64,000 nucleotides of DNA from Candidatus Accumulibacter cognatus (lineage in GTDB: Bacteria > Pseudomonadota > Gammaproteobacteria > Burkholderiales > Rhodocyclaceae), in the NCBI GenBank assembly GCA_013414765.1, contig CP058708.1, positions 863,553 to 927,552 on the forward strand, given 5' to 3'. The position numbers were made by a program, and so were the translations under genes. This document shows, piece by piece, positions 38,314 to 46,559 of the stretch. The notes under the pieces were generated by a model. That model was not told the DNA's origin and did no database searches. It worked only from the letters and a program-made list of their open reading frames with translations. Within the stretch, counting starts at the first letter, position 1. Each line of letters opens with the position of its first letter.

Positions 38314-41079
38314 ATGCCCACCCTGCTACTGGTCGACGGATCGTCCTACCTTTATCGCGCTTTTCATGCCATGCCCGACCTGCGCACGACGCAGAGCGAG
38401 CCAACCGGTGCGCTGCATGGCGTACTGAACATGCTGCGCCGCCTCGAAAGCGACTACCAGACGTCGGGAATCGACTATAAGGGCTGCGTCTTCGACGCCA
38501 AGGGCAAGACCTTCCGCGACGACTGGTACCCGCAGTACAAGGCCAACCGCCCGCCGATGCCCGATGATCTGGTGCGCCAGATCGAACCCCTGCACGCGGC
38601 GATCAAGGCACTTGGCTGGCCGCTGCTGATGTTTGACGGCGTCGAAGCCGATGATGTGATCGGTACGCTGGCGACGCAGGCGGCGGCTCAGGGCGTACAG
38701 GTGGTAGTGTCGACCGGCGACAAGGATCTCGCACAACTGGTCGGCCCACGGGTCAGCCTGGTCAACACGATGAGCAACGAATTGCTCGACGAAGCTGGCG
38801 TGATCAGCAAATTCGGCGTGCCGGCAGGACGCATCGTCGACTACCTGGCGCTGATCGGCGACACGGTCGATAACGTTCCCGGTGTCGACAAGGTCGGCGC
38901 CAAGACGGCGATCAAATGGCTCGCGCAGTACGGTTCGCTCGACGGGGTGATCGCTGCCGCGCCTGACATCGGCGGTGTCGTCGGGCAGAACCTGCGGCGA
39001 GCACTCGATTTCCTGCCGCTGGCACGCCGCCTGGTGACGGTGCGCCGTGACCTCGACCTGGCGCTGGCGCCGTCCGACCTCAAGCCCCGCCCCCTCGATC
39101 GCGAACGACTGATCGAAATTTTCTCGCACTACGAGATGCGCAGCTGGCTCAAGGAAGTACAGGGACAGGACGATGGCGCCAGTCGCATGACGATGGACGA
39201 TGGCGCGCTGCCGGCCGCTGCGCCGAGCACCCAGGCCGACCAGCTGGCCTCCGCTGCGCACCGCGCGGCTTACCAAACGATCCTCGACTGGCCGGCTTTC
39301 GAGCGCTGGCTCGAGAAGATCGGGAACGCACCCTTGACCGCGCTCGATACCGAAACCACCAGCCTCGACCCCTTCGCCGCCCGCCTCGTCGGCGTATCGC
39401 TGGCGGTCGGGCCTGGAGAAGCGGTCTACCTGCCGCTTGCCCACCACTACCCCGATGCACCGGCGCAACTGCCGCGCGCCGAAGTGCTGGCGCGTCTCAA
39501 ACCCTGGCTCGAATCGCCACGACACGCGAAGATCGGCCAGCACCTCAAGTACGACCAGCATGTGCTGGCCAACCACGGCATTCATCTCGCCGGTGTGGAA
39601 CACGACACCCTGCTGCAATCGTATGTCCTCGAATCCGGCAAGGACGGTGTTCGCGGTCACGATCTCGGCCAGCTCGCGACCCGCCACCTCGGCCTCACGA
39701 CGATCCCCTACGAGGCACTCTGCGGCAAGGGCGCGAAGCAGATCGGCTTCGACCAGGTGGCGATCGACCAGGCTTCCGGGTATGCCGCCGAAGACGCCGA
39801 CCTCTGCCTGCGTCTGCACGAACGGCTGTATCCGCAGATCGCCGCCGACGCCGGTCTGCGGTACATTTATCAAAACATCGAGATACCGGTACGCGACATC
39901 CTTTTTCGCATGGAACGAACCGGCGTCCTGATCGATGCCGAACTGCTCAAGCAGCAGAGCCACGAAATCGGCAAACGCCTGCTTGAACTCGAAGCGAAGG
40001 CGCACGTAGCGGCCGGCCAGCCGTTCAACCTCAACTCGCCCAAACAACTGGCCGAAATCCTGTTCGACAAGCTTGGCCTGCCCGTGAAAAGGAAGACTGC
40101 CTCTGGAACGCCGTCGACCGACGAGGAGGTGCTCTCTGAACTTGCGCTCGACTACCCGTTGCCAAAGATCCTGCTCGAATCGCGACAGCTCGCAAAACTC
40201 AAGGGCACCTATACCGACAAGCTGCCGAAAATGGTCAATGCCAGCAGCGGCCGTGTGCACACCAGCTACGCGCAGGCGGTCGCAGTGACCGGCCGGCTGG
40301 CTTCAAGCGACCCCAATCTGCAGAACATCCCGGTGCGCACCACCGAAGGACGGCGCATTCGCGCGGCATTCATCGCGCCGCCGGGAAGCCGCATCGTCTC
40401 AGCCGACTATTCACAGGTCGAGCTGCGAATCATGGCGCACCTCTCGGAAGACGCGCGTCTGCTCGCAGCCTTTTCCCAGGGTGAAGACGTACATCGTGCC
40501 ACCGCCGCCGAGATTTTTGGCGTCGCGACGGGCGACGTCGGCCCCGACCAGCGTCGTGTCGCCAAGGTCATCAACTTCGGGCTGATCTACGGCATGAGCG
40601 CTTTTGGCCTCGCCCGTCAGCTCGACCTGACACGCGGTGCCGCGCAAGCGTATATCGAGCGCTATTTCGCGCGCTATCCGGGCGTTGCCGCCTACATGGA
40701 AAAAACGCGTGCGGCGGCCAAGGCCCAAGGTTATGTCGAAACCGTTTTCGGGCGTCGTCTTTGGCTTTCCGAAATCCATTCCAGCCTGCCCGCGCGCCGT
40801 CAGGGCGCCGAACGCGCAGCGATCAACGCACCGATGCAGGGATCGGCTGCCGACCTGATCAAATCAGCGATGATCGTCGTGCAGCGCTGGCTCGACGCCG
40901 AGCGCCTGCAGACGCGGCTACTGCTGCAAGTGCATGACGAACTCGTCCTGGAAGCCCCGGAAGCCGAGTTGCCCTGGGTCCGCGCCCAACTGCCGCGCCT
41001 GATGACTGAATGGGCTGCCCTGCGCGTGCCACTGGTAGTCGATGTCGGCGTCGGCATGAACTGGGATGAGGCGCATTGA
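38314..41079 (+). CDS. polA: DNA polymerase I PolA
   Basis: 921 residues from the ATG at 38314 (MPTLLLVDGSSYLYRAFHAMPD), the usual length. The 5'-3' exonuclease domain (about 1-300) contains DADDVIGT-like acidic motifs (GVEADDVIGTLA, STGDKDLAQLV). The 3'-5' exonuclease (about 330-520) has ALDTETTSLDPF. The polymerase domain (about 570-921) has motif A VSADYSQVELRIMAHLS, motif B RRVAKVINFGLIYGMSAFGLARQL and motif C LLQVHDELVLEAP. The open frame to 38218 is not supported by a ribosome site. The next gene begins at its stop. Confidence 0.97.
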   Translation: MPTLLLVDGSSYLYRAFHAMPDLRTTQSEPTGALHGVLNMLRRLESDYQTSGIDYKGCVFDAKGKTFRDDWYPQYKANRPPMPDDLVRQIEPLHAAIKALGWPLLMFDGVEADDVIGTLATQAAAQGVQVVVSTGDKDLAQLVGPRVSLVNTMSNELLDEAGVISKFGVPAGRIVDYLALIGDTVDNVPGVDKVGAKTAIKWLAQYGSLDGVIAAAPDIGGVVGQNLRRALDFLPLARRLVTVRRDLDLALAPSDLKPRPLDRERLIEIFSHYEMRSWLKEVQGQDDGASRMTMDDGALPAAAPSTQADQLASAAHRAAYQTILDWPAFERWLEKIGNAPLTALDTETTSLDPFAARLVGVSLAVGPGEAVYLPLAHHYPDAPAQLPRAEVLARLKPWLESPRHAKIGQHLKYDQHVLANHGIHLAGVEHDTLLQSYVLESGKDGVRGHDLGQLATRHLGLTTIPYEALCGKGAKQIGFDQVAIDQASGYAAEDADLCLRLHERLYPQIAADAGLRYIYQNIEIPVRDILFRMERTGVLIDAELLKQQSHEIGKRLLELEAKAHVAAGQPFNLNSPKQLAEILFDKLGLPVKRKTASGTPSTDEEVLSELALDYPLPKILLESRQLAKLKGTYTDKLPKMVNASSGRVHTSYAQAVAVTGRLASSDPNLQNIPVRTTEGRRIRAAFIAPPGSRIVSADYSQVELRIMAHLSEDARLLAAFSQGEDVHRATAAEIFGVATGDVGPDQRRVAKVINFGLIYGMSAFGLARQLDLTRGAAQAYIERYFARYPGVAAYMEKTRAAAKAQGYVETVFGRRLWLSEIHSSLPARRQGAERAAINAPMQGSAADLIKSAMIVVQRWLDAERLQTRLLLQVHDELVLEAPEAELPWVRAQLPRLMTEWAALRVPLVVDVGVGMNWDEAH

Positions 41080-41615
41080 TTCGAGTCATTGCCGGCATGT
41101 TGCTGCTTCTGACCGGCCTGCTGTCCGGCTGTGGCAGCACGCCGGGCAGGGTCGCGGTTTACCAGAACGAAGGTTTCGAAGCCAACGAGACTTTCTCGCG
41201 ACTGTTTGACGCCAGCGCCGAAGCAACCTGTGAGGCTGCGCGCCGGACGCTGCTCAGCCAAGGCTACCTACCGACTACGGTGAAACCTGATTTCATCAGT
41301 GCTAGCAAGCATTTCCAGCCCGAAAGCGAGGTGCATGTACAGATTGCGTTCAATGTCGTCTGCGCCCCGGAAGGCCGTCTCGGCAAGCTCTCGACCGTGT
41401 ATGTGAACGCCATTCAGGACCGCTACGTGCTCAAGAAGAACCCGAACTCGGCGACCGTCGGCGTCAGCGCAATCGGCTCGGTCTCGATTCCGCTGACGCC
41501 CAGCGAAGATTCGCTGGTCAAGGTAGCCAGCGAAACGATCCCTGCCGGGCCATTCTACGACCGGTTCTTCGCGCTGATGCAGCGCAATCTTGCCCATCAT
41601 GAGGACGAACAGTAA
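41076..41615 (+). CDS. DUF2242-like lipoprotein
   Basis: About 179 residues. The probable start TTG (41076) overlaps the polA stop. An ATG at 41097 would give a shorter signal without a basic residue. A lipoprotein signal ends in LLTGLLSGCGS, so it is probably anchored in the outer membrane. The body (about 45-175) resembles the DUF2242 family of betaproteobacterial lipoproteins, a guess from motifs such as STVYVNAIQDRYVLKKNPNSATVGVSAIGSVSIP. Its role is not known. A terminator-like hairpin follows. Confidence 0.7.
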   Translation: MIRVIAGMLLLLTGLLSGCGSTPGRVAVYQNEGFEANETFSRLFDASAEATCEAARRTLLSQGYLPTTVKPDFISASKHFQPESEVHVQIAFNVVCAPEGRLGKLSTVYVNAIQDRYVLKKNPNSATVGVSAIGSVSIPLTPSEDSLVKVASETIPAGPFYDRFFALMQRNLAHHEDEQ

Positions 41616-41621
41616 CCGCGG

Positions 41622-41639
41622 GCACGCAAACAGGCGTGC
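41622..41639. terminator. Weak hairpin between convergent genes
   Basis: GCACGC-AAACAG-GCGTGC followed by TTCCCT. It lies just after the lipoprotein stop and before the converging ABC gene. The stem is only six base pairs and the T tract is poor. Confidence 0.4.
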
Positions 41640-41678
41640 TTCCCTGCGCCCCTGGACGGGAGTCAGCATGAACCATCA

Positions 41679-42431
41679 CTAGCGCTGATAAAGATTGGCC
41701 AGTTCCTGATGATCGAGATCGTTAAGCGGCAGGTCGAAGGCAATCCGCCCCTGCCTGAGGCCGATCACCCGGCCGGCCAGCAAGGGCAGCAGCACGGGGT
41801 TGTGGACGACGCTGATGAGCGTCGCTTGCCGGGCAGCCTCGACCAACAACTGGCACACCTCGGCGGCAGCCGAGGGATCGAGAGCGGCGGTCGGCTCATC
41901 GGCAAGAATCAGGCGCGGCCGCTGCATCAGGAGACGGGCGATCGCCACCTTCTGCTTCTCGCCACCCGACAGCCGGTCTGTACGGGTATGCGCGCGGTCC
42001 AGAAGAGCAACCGCTTGCAAGGCCTGTGCTGCCAGCTCTGTTTCGTGTGCCGGATAGCAACGCGTCCAGCCGCGCCAGCCGCGCACGCGGCCGAGACCGC
42101 CGATCAGCACGTTTTCCAGTGCCGACAGCCGGGCAACCAGATGCAGGCCCTGCAATACCTGTCCCACTTCCTGGCGCAGCGCGCGCAACTCGGTAGCGGA
42201 CATGGGTTCTGCCAGCGCGTGGCCAAGCACGTCCAGCGTGCCATGCGCGGGTCGCATGAAGCCGCTCAGCAGTCTCAGCAGGGTCGACTTGCCGGCCCCA
42301 TTGTGACCGACGATGGCAATGCGCTCGCCCTCGGTGATACTGAGTTCGTTGATGTCGAGCAAGGCGCGCCCCTCCGCGACACAGGTCACGGCTTGCAGTG
42401 AGATGACGGCAGAGGATGCGGCGGCGCTCAC
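41679..42431 (-). CDS. Phosphonate-type ABC transporter ATPase (PhnC-like)
   Basis: 250 residues from the GTG at 42431, which overlaps the PhnE-like stop as GTGA. Walker A GHNGAGKSTLL (about residue 37), the signature LSGGEKQKVAIARLLMQ, Walker B RLILADEPTAALD and the H-loop ISVVHNPVLL are all intact. It powers import through the permease just upstream. The gene converges on the lipoprotein gene. Confidence 0.88.
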   Translation of the reverse strand: MSAAASSAVISLQAVTCVAEGRALLDINELSITEGERIAIVGHNGAGKSTLLRLLSGFMRPAHGTLDVLGHALAEPMSATELRALRQEVGQVLQGLHLVARLSALENVLIGGLGRVRGWRGWTRCYPAHETELAAQALQAVALLDRAHTRTDRLSGGEKQKVAIARLLMQRPRLILADEPTAALDPSAAAEVCQLLVEAARQATLISVVHNPVLLPLLAGRVIGLRQGRIAFDLPLNDLDHQELANLYQR

Positions 42432-43330
42432 AGCAGAGCCAGGCGAATGCGCCGGCTGATGGCGTCGAAAGAGGCAACCAGGAACACAACCACGATCAGC
42501 ACCGTCGCCAGCCGTCCCCACTGAAAGAGCGAGATGGCTTCGGTGATCAGTAGGCCAAGGCCACCTGCGCCGATGATGCCGAGAATCGTCGAATCACGGA
42601 TGTTGAACTCCCAGATATAGAGGTGGCTGGATACAAACTGGGGAAGGACAGCGGGCCAGATGGCATTGAAGAACACCTGTACCGGCCCAGCACCAACGCT
42701 GCGCACCGCATCGATCGAGGCGATGTCGAGAGTCTCGATTGACTCGGCGAAGAGTTTCCCATAACTGCCCATGCTGTGCAGAGCGATGGCCAGGATGCCG
42801 GCAGTCGGCCCGAGGCCGACGATTCCGACCAACACCAGACCAAAAACCAGGGTGTGGATCGAACGTGCGACGTCGAGAGTGGCTTTCGCCAGCCAGGCAA
42901 GTTGCCCCGGCGCCGCCAGGTTGCGCGCCGTCAGTACCGCCAACGGCAAGGCCAGCACGGCGCCGAGCAATGATCCCAGGGTAGCAATGCGTATCGTCGT
43001 CCAGGTAGCGCCAGCGAGCCCGGCAAGGTACTCCAGTTCGACCGTGCGGCGATTTTCGACACGCAGCAGCGTGCCGTCATCGCTGCGATACGCGAATTCC
43101 GGGTTGCCCAACCAGACATCGACGAAACTCGGGCGGGCGAACTCTACCGCGGTCCTCAACAGGTTTCGAACCGGGTTACGCCCCAGCGACAACTCCCCTT
43201 CTCCAGCCAGTGAACCAAAACAGGCTGCGACCAGCAGGAAGTAGATCAGGGTCAGAGCGAGAAAAGCAGAGCGACCGCTGCAACCCTTCGCCAGGCGCTC
43301 GGCAAGGCGCGCGCACCAGCTACGCGTCAC
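42428..43330 (-). CDS. Phosphonate-type ABC permease (PhnE-like)
   Basis: 300 residues with about six membrane helices and a binding-protein-dependent transport EAA-type loop (SIDAVRSVGAGPVQVFFNAIWPAVLPQF). The C-terminal RDSTILGIIGAGGLGLLI is typical of PhnE/PtxC permeases. It forms the inner-membrane channel for the PhnD- and PhnC-like neighbours. Start and stop overlap both (ATGA and GTGA). Confidence 0.88.
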   Translation of the reverse strand: MTRSWCARLAERLAKGCSGRSAFLALTLIYFLLVAACFGSLAGEGELSLGRNPVRNLLRTAVEFARPSFVDVWLGNPEFAYRSDDGTLLRVENRRTVELEYLAGLAGATWTTIRIATLGSLLGAVLALPLAVLTARNLAAPGQLAWLAKATLDVARSIHTLVFGLVLVGIVGLGPTAGILAIALHSMGSYGKLFAESIETLDIASIDAVRSVGAGPVQVFFNAIWPAVLPQFVSSHLYIWEFNIRDSTILGIIGAGGLGLLITEAISLFQWGRLATVLIVVVFLVASFDAISRRIRLALL

Positions 43331-44193
43331 TTCGGCCGCAGTTTGCCGGTGGCCAGACCGGCATCACGGATTGGTTTGTAAAAACCGTTGTCGCGGATCA
43401 CAAAGCCGGTGTAATGGGGTGGCAACAGATTGGGCTGCGTATTCAGGGCCTGGCCGACGTCGAGCAACGCTGCCTGCAGACGGGCAACCAGTGCCTGGTC
43501 GGCGAACAGTGCCCGACTGACGGCCACGGCGTCGTTCGGCAACGGCGCCGATTGCCAGATGATCTTCGACTGATCTGCCCGGATCAGCCCCTGTTCGATC
43601 ATCGCCGTGCGGTTGCGGTTGTAGTCGGCACCGGCATCCAGGACGCCTTGTGTCACCTGTGTTTCAATCGCCTGGTGCGGAGCATGCAGCACCTTGGCGA
43701 AATAGCTGTCTGGATTGATCCCCTGGGTCATGAAGAAGTGCAGCGGGATCAGGTAGCCGGAAGTGGATCCCTTGTCGCCGAAGGCGAAGGTCCTACCCTT
43801 GAGATCGGCAACCGTCTGGATTCCAGAATCGGGATGGGTAACGATGATCGCATGATATTCGGGCTTATTGTCGTAAAGGATGCTGGCCACCACCTGCGAG
43901 CCCGCTTCGTTGTTGGCGAGCACATAGCCCCAGGGTCCCATCAGGGCGATGTCGGTTTCACCGTTGGCAAGAGACTTGGCCAGACCTTCCCAGCTATCGA
44001 CGGTGCGCAGTACGACCGGTCGATTGAGCCTGGCCGCGAGGTAATCGGCGAGCGGGCGATAGGTGGCATCGTTCTTGTCCCGGTTCGGCTGGAAGAGGCC
44101 GACGCCGAACTTGAGCAGCGGCTCAGCGGCCAGGCCGCCGGTGGACAGCAGCGCGCTGGCGAGCATGACCAGAACGCATGACCAGAATTTCAT
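43327..44193 (-). CDS. Phosphonate/phosphite-type ABC substrate-binding protein (PhnD-like)
   Basis: 288 residues from the ATG at 44193. The signal peptide (MKFWSCVLVMLASALLSTGGLAA) is followed by a periplasmic-binding fold beginning FGVGLFQPNRDKNDATYRPLADYLAARL. Family motifs GETDIALMGPWGYVLA, HPDSGIQTVADLKGRTFAFGDKGSTSGYLIP and AGADYNRNRTAMIE are present. Related binding proteins take phosphonates, phosphite or similar oxyanions; the substrate cannot be fixed. It is first of a D-E-C group. The open frame above 44193 is a shadow. Confidence 0.85.
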   Translation of the reverse strand: MKFWSCVLVMLASALLSTGGLAAEPLLKFGVGLFQPNRDKNDATYRPLADYLAARLNRPVVLRTVDSWEGLAKSLANGETDIALMGPWGYVLANNEAGSQVVASILYDNKPEYHAIIVTHPDSGIQTVADLKGRTFAFGDKGSTSGYLIPLHFFMTQGINPDSYFAKVLHAPHQAIETQVTQGVLDAGADYNRNRTAMIEQGLIRADQSKIIWQSAPLPNDAVAVSRALFADQALVARLQAALLDVGQALNTQPNLLPPHYTGFVIRDNGFYKPIRDAGLATGKLRPK

Positions 44194-44239
44194 GAATGCT
44201 CCTGATGCATGGGTAAAACCGAAATGGCTTTTACGGACT

Positions 44240-45868
44240 TCATGAGATGGCCGGCAGCTTGTACTTGCGCTGGATCTTCGCCACCAGGGTGGCAATTGGA
44301 CCCAGCCGGGGATGGCGCTGGTTCTTGGCCAGCAGCATCTGATGGTAGCGATGTGCATCGCTCAGCTTGTCCGCGTCAACCCCATTGGTGTAGACATCGA
44401 GGAACAGCGCATAGGCGGCGTTGGCGATAATCTGCGGGTTGCCGGGCAAACGTTCCGCGGCCTCCCTGAGCATCGCCGCGGCGGTTTTGAAATCACCTGC
44501 CTGTCCCTTTCGGACGGCCTCGTCATTGATCTGGATGATCTCTGCGTTGCTGTTGCTGATCAGCGTTTCCGCACGCTCGGCATTGCCGTGGGTTTTCATC
44601 ATCTGGGTGATGCTGGCATGCAGGACGGTCTGGTCCGGATTGTTCTGGACGACATCCTTGAGTATCTTCTCGGCTTCGTCGTGCCGACCGTGAACCAGGC
44701 AGGCCTTGGCAACAGCCAGTTTCGCCGCTTCCGACAGGCCCTGGGTCCCTCCCTGCATGACCCGTTCCAACGCCTGCTGCGCCAGTTCCGGATTGCCCGC
44801 CTTGTGCTGCGCGACCGCTTCCACCGCAGCCAGCAAGGTGGTGTCCCCGGTATTCCGGAAGCTGTTCTTGGCCTCGCTGATCAGGGAAATCGCCTGTTCG
44901 GTGTCGCCGAGCTCGGTCAGCGCATTGCCAAGATTGGCGTAGTCGTTGAGGTCGCGCAATGGCGAGTTGCGTGTCTTCTGGACGACGGTGCGCAGCGCTT
45001 TCTCGACGCGACCAAAATCTGCAGTCTCTTCAGCAATCCCGGCAATCGCACGATGGCGGGCCAGTGAATTGGGGGACATCTCGCAGGCTTTGTCGAGAAC
45101 CCGGAGTGCGCTGTCGGACTCCCCGGATTCCCGGAGCAGGCAGCCCAAGGCATCGTAGGCCGCCAGAAAACGCGGTGTCTCGGCCAGCAGCTCATTGAGC
45201 ATATGCTTTGCCTGCTCCAGGTGGCCACTACTCTGGTACGCCTTGGCCAGCCCCAGTTTTGCCCAGGGCATCGAGCGTATCTGCAGAGCGCGCTGGTAGA
45301 ATTCGACGGCTTCGTCAAAACGTTGGGTCATGATCAGAGCGTTGCCCTTGACGCGCAGGGCGTCCAACAGGAATTTGTCCTTCGCGGCGATAATTTCGTC
45401 GCAGGCCACGATCATTTCCTGCCAGCGGCCTTGGTCCTGCAGCTTGTCAATCTGTGCCAGTCGCCGCTTTTTTTCCAGCAAACGATCGATACGCGATTTG
45501 AGGGCATCCGCTGTGAAGGGTTTCAGCAGGTAGTCGTCCGGCAGACACTCGGCGGCGGTAATCACCGACGTGTAGCTCTGTTCGGCGGTGATCATCAGGA
45601 ACAGTGTCGACCGGCTGATGATCCCGCTTGAGCGGACATATTCGAGAAACTGCTGACCGTCGGTCGCGCCGCCGAGGTAGTAGTCGCAAAGAATGATGTC
45701 GAATCGATTGCTGGTCTTGAGCATTTCGAGCGCATCCCGGACGGTCCCCGCAACGCTGGTCTGCTCGACGCCCAGACTGCTCACCTGGCTGCGGATCGAG
45801 CTACGCATTTCGGCCACGTCGTCGATGATCAGGATGCGTTTGTTTCGGTAAGGCGAGATGATGGCCAT
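44240..45868 (-). CDS. Response regulator receiver protein with TPR repeats
   Basis: 542 residues. The REC domain (about 10-130) starts RILIIDDVAEMRSSI and has the phosphoacceptor in DIILCDYYLGG and a terminal DDYLLKPFT. Tetratricopeptide repeats fill about 170-520 (AIISLISEAK, LAQQALERVM, AAMLREAAERLPGNPQI). No output DNA-binding domain is seen, so it probably acts by protein-protein contact. It lies 46 bases upstream of the PhnD-like gene on the same strand and may share a transcript. Its histidine kinase partner is not in the window. Confidence 0.82.
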   Translation of the reverse strand: MAIISPYRNKRILIIDDVAEMRSSIRSQVSSLGVEQTSVAGTVRDALEMLKTSNRFDIILCDYYLGGATDGQQFLEYVRSSGIISRSTLFLMITAEQSYTSVITAAECLPDDYLLKPFTADALKSRIDRLLEKKRRLAQIDKLQDQGRWQEMIVACDEIIAAKDKFLLDALRVKGNALIMTQRFDEAVEFYQRALQIRSMPWAKLGLAKAYQSSGHLEQAKHMLNELLAETPRFLAAYDALGCLLRESGESDSALRVLDKACEMSPNSLARHRAIAGIAEETADFGRVEKALRTVVQKTRNSPLRDLNDYANLGNALTELGDTEQAISLISEAKNSFRNTGDTTLLAAVEAVAQHKAGNPELAQQALERVMQGGTQGLSEAAKLAVAKACLVHGRHDEAEKILKDVVQNNPDQTVLHASITQMMKTHGNAERAETLISNSNAEIIQINDEAVRKGQAGDFKTAAAMLREAAERLPGNPQIIANAAYALFLDVYTNGVDADKLSDAHRYHQMLLAKNQRHPRLGPIATLVAKIQRKYKLPAIS

Positions 45869-46332
45869 TGCAGTGTAGCGCCCTGAAAACTTCCTGGATG
45901 GTACCGGATTTCAGCGGTCCTTGCTGCTCGTGTAACTGGTCGGCCTGCGGGTTCCGGACCCAAGTGCCACCAGTGTTGCAGGCCTCCGGTCAAGCGGCGG
46001 TCAGAGATTGCAGAATATAATGTCTAAAACTTACTGTATCGCTTTATTGGCAAGGGTTTCATTTCCTGTCTCATCGCCTAGCTACTCGCCCAGCTACTCA
46101 ATGTATCGCGGTGGTCATTCTCGCACGCTTGCAGATTGTCTAGCAATGGAGAATCCGCAATGTTGGTCTGCGGCCCTCGACAGGGAAACGGCCACCGTTC
46201 GTCATTCTCTTCCATAAAACGCAATCCTTGGGTCTGCGCTTCCGCTTAACCCATAGTCGTTCCTTCTCCCCTTTTTCCTGTTGAATGCACCATATTTTGC
46301 TTCCCCCCTCTATTCCTACCCTGTTTTCTTGC
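45869..46332. other. Gap without genes left of the accessory region
   Basis: 464 bases with lower GC and no good reading frame. No tRNA, terminator or promoter is recognised. It contains the REC-TPR promoter region at its left edge. It separates the housekeeping genes from the TGGGACA boxes. Confidence 0.6.
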
Positions 46333-46539
46333 TGGGACAGTTGGGACACTCTCGATAAAACGGCTACAAGCCTTGCCATTGCTGGGTTTGAGCTGTCCCA
46401 AGAGATTGGGACACTGGCCTTTTTGGCTGGGACACTTTGGGACACTTTGTCCCACGTTCATGGACTCCCTGCCGCCTAGTCGCCGACGACTGGAGCACGA
46501 GGGCCAAGCCGATGCAGGCCAGGTGTTTCAATTGTCCCA
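46333..46539. promoter_or_regulatory. Cluster of eight TGGGACA/TGTCCCA boxes
   Basis: The 7-mer TGGGACA occurs at 46333, 46342, 46407, 46428 and 46438, and its complement TGTCCCA at 46394, 46448 and 46533. Spaced copies of a 7-mer are what arm-type binding sites of tyrosine integrases look like. Related boxes occur upstream of the integrase at 63961-63982. An alternative is a regulator-binding cluster. The array begins about 20 bases later. Confidence 0.5.
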
Positions 46540-46559
46540 AGTCGGCAGCGGCCCCAGCA

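Noticed and set aside
38326-40260. 644-residue minus-strand protein
   Set aside because: Antisense shadow of polA.
45869-46332. tRNA attachment gene near the left boxes
   Set aside because: No cloverleaf or CCA end could be traced.
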